A stretch of 64,000 nt of DNA, taken from Saccharicrinis sp963675435 (GTDB lineage Bacteria; Bacteroidota; Bacteroidia; Bacteroidales; Marinilabiliaceae). The position numbers and the translations under genes are program-made. Under the pieces are notes generated by a model. It had not been told where the DNA came from and did no database searches. It was given only the letters and a program-made list of their open reading frames with translations. The stretch is from contig OY776216.1 of the NCBI GenBank assembly GCA_963675435.1, positions 1,240,001 through 1,304,000 of the forward strand. Reading direction: 5' to 3'. Positions 34,591 to 44,775 of the stretch are shown piece by piece; position 1 is the stretch's first letter, and each line of letters begins with the position of its first letter.

Positions 34591-35955
34591 ATGGCCAAGT
34601 CAAAATCAGTTTTTGTTTGTCAAAATTGTGGAACAGAATCTCCCAAATGGATTGGAAAGTGTAATTCATGTGGGCAGTGGAATACGTTTATTGAGGAGCT
34701 AGTAGTAAAGTCATCGAAAAGTTCTGGAGGACAAACTTTTTTTCAAACAGAGACAGCAAAGCCTGAGGTCATAAAAAATATAGAAATATCAGAGCTTCCC
34801 CGAATAAACACTTCAAATAAAGAACTGGATCGAGTTCTGGGAGGAGGGATGGTCCCAGGCTCGCTAATACTTGTAGGAGGAGAGCCTGGAATTGGAAAGT
34901 CAACTTTGGTATTACAGATGGCCCTGAAAGTTGAATCAAGAAAGGTTCTATATGTATCTGGGGAGGAAAGCCCTCAACAGATAAAATTACGTGCCGATAG
35001 AATTCATCAAGGAGGAGAAAACTGTATGGTGGTTAGTGAAACGTCGATGGAGAAAATTTTGGGGCATATAAAAAATGTATCTCCAGATTTATTGGTTATT
35101 GATTCTATTCAAACCATAAGTAGTGAAGCTATAGATTCTTTGCCAGGAAGTGTTTCGCAGATCAGAGAATGTACTGGGTCTATTTTAAGAGTGGCAAAAG
35201 AAAAAAATCTTCCAGTTATTTTAATCGGTCATATTAATAAAGAGGGTAGTTTGGCTGGGCCAAAAGTACTTGAGCATATGGTGGATGTTGTTCTTCAATT
35301 TGAAGGAGATCGTAATCATATGTATCGTATTTTAAGATCAATAAAAAATCGATTCGGTTCAACGGCTGAGATTGGAATTTTTGAAATGCTGGGAGATGGA
35401 TTGAGAGAAGTTGTGAATCCATCAGAATTGCTGTTATCCCATTATAACCAAAATTTAAGTGGAGTGTCTATAGCTGCAGCTATTGAGGGTATGCGACCTT
35501 TTTTAATAGAAGTGCAAGCTTTAGTAAGTACTGCTGCTTATGGAACACCTCAGAGGTCTTCAACGGGTTTTGATTTGCGAAGACTGAATATGCTATTGGC
35601 AGTTTTGGAAAAGAGAGCAGGTTTTAAGTTGGCGGTAAAAGATGTATTTTTAAATATTGCAGGAGGAATTAAAGTTAATGATCCTTCTATTGATTTGGCA
35701 GTTGTTTGTGCCATTTTATCCTCAAATATCGATATTCCGTTATCTCAAAATGTATGTGTAGCAGGAGAGGTTGGTTTATCTGGAGAAATAAGACCAGTGA
35801 CTAGAATTGAGCAACGAATAGGTGAAGCTGCTAAACTTGGTTTTGAGCAAATTATTATTCCTAAATTTAATAAAGGTCTGGATTTGAAAAAGTTTGATAT
35901 TCAAATTGTGCAAGTCAGTAAACTAGAAGAGGCCTTTAAACTTTTATTCGCTTAA
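34591..35955 (+). CDS. radA: DNA repair protein RadA
   Basis: RecA-like ATPase that drives branch migration in homologous recombination. The 454-residue protein has an N-terminal zinc ribbon (CQNCGTESPKWIGKCNSCGQW), Walker A GGEPGIGKST, Walker B LLVIDSIQT, the RadA-specific KNRFG motif and a C-terminal Lon-protease-like domain (about 340-450; GGIKVNDPSIDLAVVCAILSS). It is probably cotranscribed with rfaE2. Confidence 0.97.
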   Translation: MAKSKSVFVCQNCGTESPKWIGKCNSCGQWNTFIEELVVKSSKSSGGQTFFQTETAKPEVIKNIEISELPRINTSNKELDRVLGGGMVPGSLILVGGEPGIGKSTLVLQMALKVESRKVLYVSGEESPQQIKLRADRIHQGGENCMVVSETSMEKILGHIKNVSPDLLVIDSIQTISSEAIDSLPGSVSQIRECTGSILRVAKEKNLPVILIGHINKEGSLAGPKVLEHMVDVVLQFEGDRNHMYRILRSIKNRFGSTAEIGIFEMLGDGLREVVNPSELLLSHYNQNLSGVSIAAAIEGMRPFLIEVQALVSTAAYGTPQRSSTGFDLRRLNMLLAVLEKRAGFKLAVKDVFLNIAGGIKVNDPSIDLAVVCAILSSNIDIPLSQNVCVAGEVGLSGEIRPVTRIEQRIGEAAKLGFEQIIIPKFNKGLDLKKFDIQIVQVSKLEEAFKLLFA

Positions 35956-35993
35956 AGACCTCCTTTTAATTTTATGCTCGGTAAAGTAGAGTT

Positions 35994-38354
35994 CTAAAAG
36001 AACTCTGATTCATCACCATTATTATATTCTATTTCTGTATCAGAATCTTCATTTTGAGGTTTGTTATCGCCTTCGCAATCAATGTTTAGATTGAAATTTA
36101 TTGGTTCTTCAAAAATATCCTCTTGAGTAACAGGCAACGATTCGTCTTCATAGATACTCTTCATGTATAAGGCCCAAATTGGTAGAGCCATATTTGCCCC
36201 TTGTCCTAAATGGATTCCATCAAAGTGGATATCTCGGTCTTCTCCTCCTACCCATACTCCAGAAACGAGATTTGGAGTTACACCAATAAACCAACCATCT
36301 GATTGATTTTGGGTTGTTCCTGTTTTTCCACCAATTTGTCCAGTGAAATTATAAGTGGAACGCAGTCTAACTGCAGTACCTTGATTTACTACCCCTTGCA
36401 ATAGGTTTAGCATAAGATATGCAGTCTGTTCACTGATCACTTCTTTTTTGTTAGGTGTAAATTGAGCAATGACATTACCATATCGATCTTGAATACGTGT
36501 TACCATTAAAGGCTCAATGTGTACACCTTTATTAGCATAGGTACAATATGCACTAACCATCTCTTGTAAAGAAAAGTCAGGGATACCCAAACATAATGAA
36601 GGAACAGCTGGCATTGGGCTCCTAATTCCTAATTCGTGAATCATATGCCTTACAGCTTCCGGGTTGTATTGTTTCATAACCCATGCTGAAATATTGTTGT
36701 TTGAATTTGCCAATCCCCACTTGAGAGTTACCATTTCTCCTTTTTTGCGTCTTCCGTCATCATTGGGAGTCCATGTTTTTCCATCTGGTAAAACAAATGT
36801 TTGCGGAATGTTAGGAACTAAGTCACATGGTGTATGGCCTTCTTGCATTGCAAGTGTATAAATAAGTGGTTTAATTGTAGAACCAACTTGTCTTTTCCCT
36901 TGAGTGGCCATGTCATACATAAAATACTTAAAGTTAGGTCCTCCTACATAGGCTTTTACATAACCGTTAGAAGGATCAATAGAGAATAAACTGGCTCTTA
37001 AGTAAAATTTAAAATGTTTTATGGAATCAAGAGGAGTCAATACAGTATCTTTTTCACCGTCCCATGTAAATACTTGCATGTCAGTAGGTGTATTAAAGGA
37101 GGTCATAATAGAATCTACTGAGAGACCTGCTTTCTTAAGAACGCGATATCTTTCAGAGTTTTTAATTGCTCTGTTAATAATAGATTCATATTGTTCTTCA
37201 GATAATTTACTTGTAAAAGGAGCTCTTGTTCGTCCCTTTTTTTCTCTAAAAAATGCTTTTTGTAAATTATTTGATAGATGTTCTTTTACAGCTTGCTCGG
37301 CGTAAACCTGCATTTTATAATTTACAGTTGTAAATATTTTTAATCCATCTCGGTACATGTTATAATGTGTACCATCAGGTTTAAGGTTTTTGTTTATAAA
37401 TCCATATGCAGGATTGTTTTCCCATTCAATACTATCAGATACAAATTTATCCTGAAGCCATGATGGATAATTCTCTCTTTCTGGTTTATGAGCATTAAGA
37501 GTTAGTCTTAAGTGTTCTCTTAAATATGGCGCAACTCCTTCTTTATGGTCGCGTCTGTTAAATTTAAGTGTTAAAGGAATATTCTTTAAAGAGTCGTAGT
37601 CTGCATCTGTAATAAATTGAGCTTTCCTCATTTGATTTAAAACAACATTCCGTCTAAACTCCGTAGTGTCCTTTCTTCTTACTGGATTAAAAAGAGCAGG
37701 GTTTTTTAACATTCCAACTAAAGTTGCTGCTTCTTCTATTTTTATTGTATCTGTAGATGTGTTAAAAAAGGTCTTTGCTGCCGATTTTATACCATAGGCA
37801 TCGTATATGTAACCTACTTTGTTAAGATACATAGTAAGTATTTCATTTTTTGTATAACTTTTTTCTAGTTTAACTGAAATAACCCACTCGTTAAGTTTTT
37901 GCAATCCTCGTTCCCAAATGTTTTTAGCCGGATCATGAAATAATAGTTTGGCTAATTGTTGAGTAATTGTACTTCCTCCTCCAGATCCTTTATCTCCCAT
38001 AATCACTGTTCTAACAAAAACGCGGAGTAATCCTCTTGGATCTATTCCTGAGTGATCATAGAATCTAACATCCTCAGTTGCAACAAGAGCGTTTACTATG
38101 TAAGGAGATAGCTGATCGTACTCAATAAAAGTTCTGTTTTCAATAGCAAAGTTTCCTAATACTTTGCCATCTTCCGAGATGATTTCAGTAGCAATGCTGT
38201 TTTTAGGATTCTCAAGTTCTTCAAACGAAGGCATAACTCCAAGAAAGCCTCGTGCAATTAAAAAGAACAGTAAAAAAACCATTATAAAAGCTGTTGTTAC
38301 GATTCCCCAAAACCAATAAAGTACTTTTTTTATTTTAGGATTATTAGTAGACAT
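35994..38354 (-). CDS. Penicillin-binding protein 1A (bifunctional)
   Basis: Bifunctional peptidoglycan synthase of 786 residues. One N-terminal transmembrane segment (about 13-34) precedes a GT51 domain (ATEDVRFYDHSGIDPRGLLR, GGGSTITQQLAKLLF, YLNKVGYIYDAYGIKSAAKTFF). The transpeptidase domain has QVGSTIKPLIYT (SxxK), ANSNNNISAWV (SxN) and GGKTGTTQNQSDGW (KTG). The C-terminus is acidic (EDSDTEIEYNNGDESEFF). It is convergent with radA, leaving 38 bases between them. It is the mrcA/ponA type; the second class A enzyme in the window is PBP1C. Confidence 0.95.
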   Translation of the reverse strand: MSTNNPKIKKVLYWFWGIVTTAFIMVFLLFFLIARGFLGVMPSFEELENPKNSIATEIISEDGKVLGNFAIENRTFIEYDQLSPYIVNALVATEDVRFYDHSGIDPRGLLRVFVRTVIMGDKGSGGGSTITQQLAKLLFHDPAKNIWERGLQKLNEWVISVKLEKSYTKNEILTMYLNKVGYIYDAYGIKSAAKTFFNTSTDTIKIEEAATLVGMLKNPALFNPVRRKDTTEFRRNVVLNQMRKAQFITDADYDSLKNIPLTLKFNRRDHKEGVAPYLREHLRLTLNAHKPERENYPSWLQDKFVSDSIEWENNPAYGFINKNLKPDGTHYNMYRDGLKIFTTVNYKMQVYAEQAVKEHLSNNLQKAFFREKKGRTRAPFTSKLSEEQYESIINRAIKNSERYRVLKKAGLSVDSIMTSFNTPTDMQVFTWDGEKDTVLTPLDSIKHFKFYLRASLFSIDPSNGYVKAYVGGPNFKYFMYDMATQGKRQVGSTIKPLIYTLAMQEGHTPCDLVPNIPQTFVLPDGKTWTPNDDGRRKKGEMVTLKWGLANSNNNISAWVMKQYNPEAVRHMIHELGIRSPMPAVPSLCLGIPDFSLQEMVSAYCTYANKGVHIEPLMVTRIQDRYGNVIAQFTPNKKEVISEQTAYLMLNLLQGVVNQGTAVRLRSTYNFTGQIGGKTGTTQNQSDGWFIGVTPNLVSGVWVGGEDRDIHFDGIHLGQGANMALPIWALYMKSIYEDESLPVTQEDIFEEPINFNLNIDCEGDNKPQNEDSDTEIEYNNGDESEFF

Positions 38355-38532
38355 AAGTTGTATTGTTGAAAATTTGCCGTAAAATTAGCATTTTTACGTA
38401 ATTATTACAGAATAAAGTTAGGATGTGAGTATTTAATTATAATTAGTCAATTTGAATGAATTAATATATACAGTACTTTATTGCAAAATGTAAAACTTGA
38501 AGCAATTGATTTAGTATTGTGGGATAATTTTT

Positions 38533-38540
38533 TAAATTTG
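38533..38540 (+). promoter_or_regulatory. Likely -7 box of topA
   Basis: TAAATTTG matches TAnnTTTG and lies about 90 bases before the topA start. The -33 position shows TTTA-type sequence rather than TTTG. Confidence 0.4.
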
Positions 38541-38629
38541 ACGCCTTTAATGAAAATAACGAATTTTTTATCCCTTTAGTGTAGTCTTTTTAAGATGCAT
38601 TGCATAAAAGGGTCAAATATAGATTTGAG

Positions 38630-41047
38630 ATGGCAAAAAAGAGCGTAGCAAGTGAAGGTAATCTTGTAATTGTAGAGTCCCCGGCCAAAGCAAAAACAAT
38701 TGAAAAATTCTTGGGTAAGGATTTTTTAGTTAAGTCGAGCTATGGTCACATTAGGGATTTGGCAAAAAAAGATTTTGGGATTGATATAGATAATAATTAT
38801 TTACCTCATTATATTGTTTCCGATGATAAGAAGGAGATTGTTAAGGAATTAAAGAAATTATCTAAGGAGGTCAAAACCGTATGGCTCGCTTCCGATGAAG
38901 ACCGCGAAGGGGAGGCTATTGCATGGCACTTGTATGATGAACTTGGATTGGCACCAGAAAATACTAAAAGAATTGTTTTTCATGAGATTACTAAACCTGC
39001 AATATTAAATGCGGTTGAAAATCCCAGAGATATTAATATTAATTTGGTAAATGCGCAACAAGCAAGGCGTGTTTTAGATAGATTGGTAGGATTTGAACTG
39101 TCACCCGTATTATGGAAGAAAGTTAAGCCTTCCTTGTCAGCAGGTAGAGTTCAATCTGTTACGGTACGTTTGATCGTTGAGCGCGAACGGGAAATATTTG
39201 ATTTTAAACCGGATTCAACATATCGTGTCTCAGCAGTTTTTATAGTGACAGATAAAGATGGTAAAGTTTCTGAAATGAAGGCAGAACTGTCTAAGAGGTT
39301 TAAAACATTAGAGGAGACTAAGAATTTCTTAGAACAATGTAAAAATGCAAGTTGGTCCGTTTCAGGTATCACAAAAAAACCGTTAAAAAAATCTCCGGCA
39401 GCACCTTTTACTACTTCTACACTGCAGCAGGAAGCCAGTAGAAAATTAGGTTTTTCGGTTTCTCAAACGATGTCTGTTGCTCAAAAATTGTATGAAGCAG
39501 GTAAGATTACTTATATGCGTACCGACTCGGTTAATTTAGCAGATGCAGCTTTAAAAATGGCTGCAGATCAGATTAACGGAGAAATGGGCGAAAAGTACTT
39601 GAAGATTAGAAAATATCAAACAAAAAGTAAAGGAGCACAAGAAGCTCACGAAGCAATTCGTCCTGCATATCTTGATAAACCAACAGTTTCAGGTTCACAG
39701 CAAGAACAGAAACTGTATGAATTGATTTGGAAAAGAACCATTGCATCTCAAATGAGTGATGCAGAATTAGAAAAAACTACTATTAATATAGCGGCAGAAG
39801 GAATTCAAGAAAATTTTGTTGCAACAGGAGAGGTGATCAAATTTGATGGTTTCTTAAAAGTTTATATACAATCCTCAGAACAAGAAGGAGATCATGAAGT
39901 TGAAGATGATAGTGGATTGTTACCACCAATGAGTGTGGGTGATGGTTTAGATGTAAATATAATAGAAGCAAGAGAAAGGTGGAGTCAAAAGCCGGCAAGA
40001 TATTCAGAGGCTTCTCTGGTTAAAAAATTAGAAGATCTTGGTATCGGTCGTCCATCAACTTATGCGCCAACAATCTCAACAGTTCAAAACAGAGGGTATG
40101 TTGTTAAAGAAGAAAGGGAAGGAAAAGAAAGAGATTATCATTACCTGATGTTGAAAAGTAAGGAGTTGTTCTCTGAAGTGAAGACTGAGATTACCGGTGC
40201 TGAGAGAAATAAACTTTTCCCAACAGATATAGGAATGGTTGTGAATGATTTTCTTATGAAATATTTTCCAAATATTGTAAGTTATGATTTTACGGCAAAG
40301 GTAGAAATGGAGTTTGATGAAATTTCATTAGGAAAAATTGTATGGAATGATGCGATTGATTCTTTTTATAAGAGTTTTCATAAACAAGTAGAGGATACAT
40401 TAGAGAATTCGGAAAGGAATACAGGTGAACGAATTCTAGGAGACGATCCAAAAACAGGAAAGCCAGTAAGTGTAAAAATTGGTCGTTATGGCCCAATGGC
40501 GCAGTTAGGTGTTAGTAGTGAAGATAACGAAGTAGAAAAACCAAAATTTGCTTCACTACAAAAGGGGCAACATCTGGAAACAATTACACTTGAAGAAGCA
40601 TTGAAATTGTTCGATTTGCCAAGAGACTTGGGATTATATGAAAATAAGAAGGTGGTTGTTGGAATAGGTAGATTTGGTCCATATGTTCGCCATGATGGAA
40701 AGTTTGTATCCCTTAAAAAAGGTGTTGATGATCCTTTGTCAATAGAATTGGATCGAGCAATTGAACTGATTGAGGAAAAGAGAAAAGCGGACAGAGAGAA
40801 ATTTATTAAGAGTTTTGAGGAGGATGCAGAACTGCAAATTTTAAACGGAAGATGGGGGCCTTATATTTCGTATCAGAAGAAGAATTATAAAATACCAAAA
40901 GATACAGACCCTAAAAAATTAACATTTGAAGATTGTCAGAAGTTGATTAAGGAAGGGGGAAGTAAAACAACAAAAAAGAAAGCTGCAACAAAGTCAACGA
41001 AAACTAAAGCAGCTAAGTCTACAAAAGCCAAAAGCACTAAAAAATAA
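38630..41047 (+). CDS. topA: DNA topoisomerase I
   Basis: Type IA topoisomerase that relaxes negative supercoils. I use the ATG at 38630 (MAKKSVASEGNLVIVESPAKAK, 805 residues); a TTG 30 bases upstream is in frame but adds a non-family leader. The TOPRIM domain has VIVESPAKAKTIEKFLG and ASDEDREGEAIAWHL; the catalytic Tyr is in ITYMRTDSVNL. There are no zinc-finger cysteines; instead the C-terminus has glycine-rich repeats (RYGPMAQLG, RFGPYVRHDG, RWGPYISYQ) and a lysine-rich tail. The next gene follows after 10 bases. Confidence 0.97.
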   Translation: MAKKSVASEGNLVIVESPAKAKTIEKFLGKDFLVKSSYGHIRDLAKKDFGIDIDNNYLPHYIVSDDKKEIVKELKKLSKEVKTVWLASDEDREGEAIAWHLYDELGLAPENTKRIVFHEITKPAILNAVENPRDININLVNAQQARRVLDRLVGFELSPVLWKKVKPSLSAGRVQSVTVRLIVEREREIFDFKPDSTYRVSAVFIVTDKDGKVSEMKAELSKRFKTLEETKNFLEQCKNASWSVSGITKKPLKKSPAAPFTTSTLQQEASRKLGFSVSQTMSVAQKLYEAGKITYMRTDSVNLADAALKMAADQINGEMGEKYLKIRKYQTKSKGAQEAHEAIRPAYLDKPTVSGSQQEQKLYELIWKRTIASQMSDAELEKTTINIAAEGIQENFVATGEVIKFDGFLKVYIQSSEQEGDHEVEDDSGLLPPMSVGDGLDVNIIEARERWSQKPARYSEASLVKKLEDLGIGRPSTYAPTISTVQNRGYVVKEEREGKERDYHYLMLKSKELFSEVKTEITGAERNKLFPTDIGMVVNDFLMKYFPNIVSYDFTAKVEMEFDEISLGKIVWNDAIDSFYKSFHKQVEDTLENSERNTGERILGDDPKTGKPVSVKIGRYGPMAQLGVSSEDNEVEKPKFASLQKGQHLETITLEEALKLFDLPRDLGLYENKKVVVGIGRFGPYVRHDGKFVSLKKGVDDPLSIELDRAIELIEEKRKADREKFIKSFEEDAELQILNGRWGPYISYQKKNYKIPKDTDPKKLTFEDCQKLIKEGGSKTTKKKAATKSTKTKAAKSTKAKSTKK

Positions 41048-41057
41048 CAATTGAGCT

Positions 41058-42218
41058 GTGACAATTAAAGATTTCTTCGAGCCTGTAAATAAGCCTGATT
41101 TTAATTTCTCCTATATGAAGAAAGAGGATGCGTTGTGCAGTCAGATTGAATACGGTTTTTTTAGTGAGCAAGATGAGGAAATTAGTAAATATGACGTTGC
41201 AATTATTGGGATTGGAGATGCTAAAAATGCAGTTGATAATAATGGAGTTGAGTTAGCTGCGAATTTTGTTAGAGAACACTTTGGTAAGTTAAGAAAGACA
41301 ACTAGGGAGTTAAAGGTTATTGATTTGGGAAACATTAAGGGGAATACTCTTGATGATCGGTATTTTGCTTTAAGAGAGGTTGGTAGTATACTTTTAAAGT
41401 ATCAGGTTATTGGAGTGGTGCTTGGTGGAGCTCAGGATTATTTATTGCCAGTAATACAAAGTCTAACAAATGTAGATGATGAAATAGCTGTAAGTCTAAT
41501 CGATTCAAGGTTGGATTTTGAGGTTGAAGAAGTGGAATACTCTTCGAAATCTTATCTGTCGCATATTATGAAGGAATTAGGACAGGAAATTTTTGAGCTT
41601 AACATTTTGGGAGTTCAGAAATACTTTATCGGAGCATCTCAGGAAGAATTAATGAGAGAGATGTGCTGGGAATTGGTTCGATTGGGTGATATTAGAAATG
41701 AAAACATTAAATATTCAGAACCATTTTTAAGAGATGCCGACGTTGTAGGATTTGATGTAGGAGCAATCCAGAGTTCATATATGCCATATTATAATAATAT
41801 TAATGTAAACGGATTAACAGGTTACGAGGCTTGTCAAATAGCTTGGTATTCTGGGTTGAGTGATAAACTTAAGTTTTTCTGTCTTCAGGAATATAATCCA
41901 TTAATAGATACTGATAATAAAGGCGCTATGTTATGTGCTCAAATAATTTGGCATTTGTTAGAGGGAGAATCTTTAAAGATTACAGAAGTTCCAAGTATAG
42001 AATCTGAAAATTATAAAATATTAGTTGTTCATTTGCACAATTTTAATGAAGATATACGTTTCTATACTAACAGGATAAATGGTAGGTGGTGGATAGAGGT
42101 TCCATGGAAAGAATCAATAAGATTGTTATCTTGTAGTAAAGATGATTATGATGATACTCAAAAGGGGAACCTTCCTGATAAATGGTGGCGGTTTTTTCAA
42201 AAAGGGTCGATTAAATAA
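41058..42218 (+). CDS. Arginase/formimidoylglutamase-fold protein with degenerate metal site
   Basis: A 386-residue protein of the ureohydrolase (arginase/agmatinase/formimidoylglutamase) fold, beginning at GTG 41058; the ATG at codon 20 is an alternative. Comparison with the family's manganese motifs shows changes at most ligands: GGDH/GGHH is GGAQD, DAHxD is DSRLD, and SxDxDxxDP is FDVGAIQSS. The downstream GLTGYE Glu is kept. Catalysis of arginine or formimidoylglutamate hydrolysis is therefore doubtful. It follows topA by 10 bases and precedes porP and gldKLMN, an arrangement I recall in other Bacteroidota, so a role linked to secretion or gliding is plausible but unproven. Confidence 0.72.
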   Translation: MTIKDFFEPVNKPDFNFSYMKKEDALCSQIEYGFFSEQDEEISKYDVAIIGIGDAKNAVDNNGVELAANFVREHFGKLRKTTRELKVIDLGNIKGNTLDDRYFALREVGSILLKYQVIGVVLGGAQDYLLPVIQSLTNVDDEIAVSLIDSRLDFEVEEVEYSSKSYLSHIMKELGQEIFELNILGVQKYFIGASQEELMREMCWELVRLGDIRNENIKYSEPFLRDADVVGFDVGAIQSSYMPYYNNINVNGLTGYEACQIAWYSGLSDKLKFFCLQEYNPLIDTDNKGAMLCAQIIWHLLEGESLKITEVPSIESENYKILVVHLHNFNEDIRFYTNRINGRWWIEVPWKESIRLLSCSKDDYDDTQKGNLPDKWWRFFQKGSIK

Positions 42219-42404
42219 TGTCTTTTGTAAAAAAATAACATGTTTAAATCATAAAAACGAAACCTTTATAAATAAATTAAAGTATACGAATTCAGTTTTT
42301 TTTCGCAAATGTTTTTGCAATAAATACATTAATTAATTGATAATGATGATATTGTAAAATGGAGAAAAAATAAGAGTTCTTTGAGTTTTTTATATCTAAA
42401 GTAA

Positions 42405-43355
42405 ATGGTTAGGAGAATTCTGATTTTTGTTATATTTTGCATTGCCGCAAATATGAATGCGCAGTACGATCCACAGTTCAGTCAAAACATGTTTAACATG
42501 CTGGCTGTCAACCCTGGATATGCAGGTTCTTCGGAATCAATTAATTTGTTGGCATTAAACAGAAATCAGTGGAGTGGAGATTATGGAATCAAAACAACAG
42601 TGTTTAGTGGAGATATGTCACTAAACCTTTTGGGAATGGATTCTGGTATTGGGGTATCCATTATGAATGATGAAATTGGTTTCTTTACAAATTTGTCTAT
42701 ACTTTTAAATTATTCAGCAAAGTTTGAACTTAAAAGAGGAACAATAGGTTTAGGATTAAGTCTGGGTTTAATCAACCAAAGTTTAGATGGATCAAAATTT
42801 GATTTACCACTAGATGGAGGAATATATACAGGCGCTGGTGAAGATCCTGTTTTAACAGATGCCGAAGTTACAGGATCATCTTTTGATGCAGGTTTTGGAG
42901 TTTTTTACCAAGAAAAGAATTTCTATGCTGGTGCATCATTATCGCATTTAACCAAACCTAAAATAGACTTTAATGATGGAAAATTTTTTACAATAAGTAG
43001 AACCTTTTTCCTAACATGTGGGTATAACCATAAAATTGAGGATACATCTTATGAAATATTACCTTCTATATTTTATAAAACTGATGGAAGAAGTTTTCAG
43101 GTAGATGTAAATACTTTATTGAGATATAAAAGCCGATTTTGGGGCGGTTTAAGCTATAGGTTGCAAGATGCTGTAGTTTTGTTAGCCGGGATAGAATTGA
43201 AGAATGGAGTTCGGTTTGGATATAGTTATGATATAACCACTTCAGCTATTGCTACAGCAGGTAGCGGAGGAAGCCATGAATTAATGGTTGGTTATAATTT
43301 TGATATTAATTTTGAAAAACGAACAAAACGCTACAAAAGCGTTAGATATTTATAG
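42405..43355 (+). CDS. porP: PorP/SprF family type IX secretion membrane protein
   Basis: A 316-residue outer-membrane beta-barrel of the PorP/SprF family, part of the type IX secretion and gliding machinery of Bacteroidota. A signal peptide (MVRRILIFVIFCIAANMNA) precedes the family motif QYDPQFSQNMFNMLAVNPGYAGSS. The rest has alternating short hydrophobic strands with YDITTSAIA and GGSHELMVGYNFDI, the conserved end. In the porphyromonad system PorP precedes PorK-PorN, as here. The upstream gap is 186 bases and ends in A/T-rich leader. Confidence 0.93.
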   Translation: MVRRILIFVIFCIAANMNAQYDPQFSQNMFNMLAVNPGYAGSSESINLLALNRNQWSGDYGIKTTVFSGDMSLNLLGMDSGIGVSIMNDEIGFFTNLSILLNYSAKFELKRGTIGLGLSLGLINQSLDGSKFDLPLDGGIYTGAGEDPVLTDAEVTGSSFDAGFGVFYQEKNFYAGASLSHLTKPKIDFNDGKFFTISRTFFLTCGYNHKIEDTSYEILPSIFYKTDGRSFQVDVNTLLRYKSRFWGGLSYRLQDAVVLLAGIELKNGVRFGYSYDITTSAIATAGSGGSHELMVGYNFDINFEKRTKRYKSVRYL

Positions 43356-43398
43356 TTGAAAAAGTTTAGAAATTAAAATACCGATAGTCTGAAACATT

Positions 43399-44727
43399 AT
43401 GAAAAAAGTACTAGCTCTTAGTGTTATAATAGTCACTATTCTTAGCGGATGTAGTAATTCCGGCGGCGGTGAACTTATTGGCGTTGAACGTCGTGGTACC
43501 TTTTATGAGCCTGATCCATATGGAATGTTATTTATTCCACAGGGAAGCTTTAATATGGGACCAAATGATCAGGATGCCGCTTGGTCACTTACTGCTCAAT
43601 CAAAAACTGTATCCGTGCGTTCATTCTGGATGGATGAAACAGAAATTACAAATACAGAATACCGTCAGTTTGTAAATTGGGTTAGAGACTCAATTGCACG
43701 TAAATTGTTGGGGGACCAATTCGAAGAATTTGTTATTGCTGAAGATATGTATGGTAACGAAATAGATCCTCCATTCCTAAATTGGGATGAAGAGATTGAT
43801 TGGGAAAATGAAGAATATGCTGAAATACTTGACGAGATGTATCTTCCGGAAAATGAAAGGTTTTTTAGAAGAAAAGAAATTGATACACGTAAATTAAATT
43901 ACGAATATCAATGGGTAGATATGCAACAAGCTGCCAAAAAGACAAATCGTTTTAATTTTGAAACTAAGCAGTACGAAGGTGTTGCTTACAACCAAAAGGG
44001 AGAAGAGGAAGTTATTAGAGATCGCTCTGCATTTATTATGAATGATGTAGTTAATGTATATCCTGATACTTTATGTTGGATTGCAGATTTTACCTACTCT
44101 TTTAATGAGCCTTGGACAGAAAAATATTTTTGGCACCCGGGATTTGATGAATATCCAGTAGTTGGAGTATCTTATAAACAAGCAACTGCATTTACGATCT
44201 GGAGATCCAGACTTATGAATAATTATTTAAGAAGTAAAGGTCAACCAGAGGTAATGGACTACCGCTTACCAACGGAGGCTGAATGGGAATATGCATCTAG
44301 AGGAGGTTTAGAAAATGCGATGTATCCTTGGGGAGGGATGTATACGCGAAATGACAAAGGTTGTTTCTTGGCAAACTTTAAACCTCTAAGAGGTCGTTAT
44401 GGAGATGATGGCGCTTTATCAACTTTATTAGTTGGTTCATATGCTCCAAATGATTTTGGATTATTTGATATGTCAGGGAATGTTGCAGAATGGACCTCTA
44501 GTGCTTTTGACGAATCAGCTTATAGTTTCACTCATGATTTTAACCCTACTTATAAATACAATGCATTACCAGATGATCCACATGTAATGAAGCGTAAAGT
44601 AATTAGAGGGGGATCTTGGAAAGATATAGGGTTTTATTTACAATGTGGAACTCGTACATATGAATATCAAGATTCAGCTAAATCTTATATAGGATTTAGA
44701 TGTGTAAGAGATTATATCGGAAACTAA
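43399..44727 (+). CDS. gldK: Gliding/type IX secretion lipoprotein GldK (PorK)
   Basis: Outer-membrane lipoprotein that with GldN forms the periplasmic ring of the type IX secretion system. The 442-residue precursor has a lipobox LSGC (Cys18). The body belongs to the FGE-sulfatase (formylglycine-generating-like) fold: FIPQGSFNMGPNDQD, SFWMDETEITNTEYRQFV, DYRLPTEAEWEYASRGGLE, FDMSGNVAEWTSSAF, VIRGGSWKD, with an acidic insert near 110-190. The operon continues with gldL, 48 bases downstream. Confidence 0.97.
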   Translation: MKKVLALSVIIVTILSGCSNSGGGELIGVERRGTFYEPDPYGMLFIPQGSFNMGPNDQDAAWSLTAQSKTVSVRSFWMDETEITNTEYRQFVNWVRDSIARKLLGDQFEEFVIAEDMYGNEIDPPFLNWDEEIDWENEEYAEILDEMYLPENERFFRRKEIDTRKLNYEYQWVDMQQAAKKTNRFNFETKQYEGVAYNQKGEEEVIRDRSAFIMNDVVNVYPDTLCWIADFTYSFNEPWTEKYFWHPGFDEYPVVGVSYKQATAFTIWRSRLMNNYLRSKGQPEVMDYRLPTEAEWEYASRGGLENAMYPWGGMYTRNDKGCFLANFKPLRGRYGDDGALSTLLVGSYAPNDFGLFDMSGNVAEWTSSAFDESAYSFTHDFNPTYKYNALPDDPHVMKRKVIRGGSWKDIGFYLQCGTRTYEYQDSAKSYIGFRCVRDYIGN

Positions 44728-44775
44728 ATTTTCTAGCAGAATTTTTAAAGTAAAATTGAATTAACACAATACACT

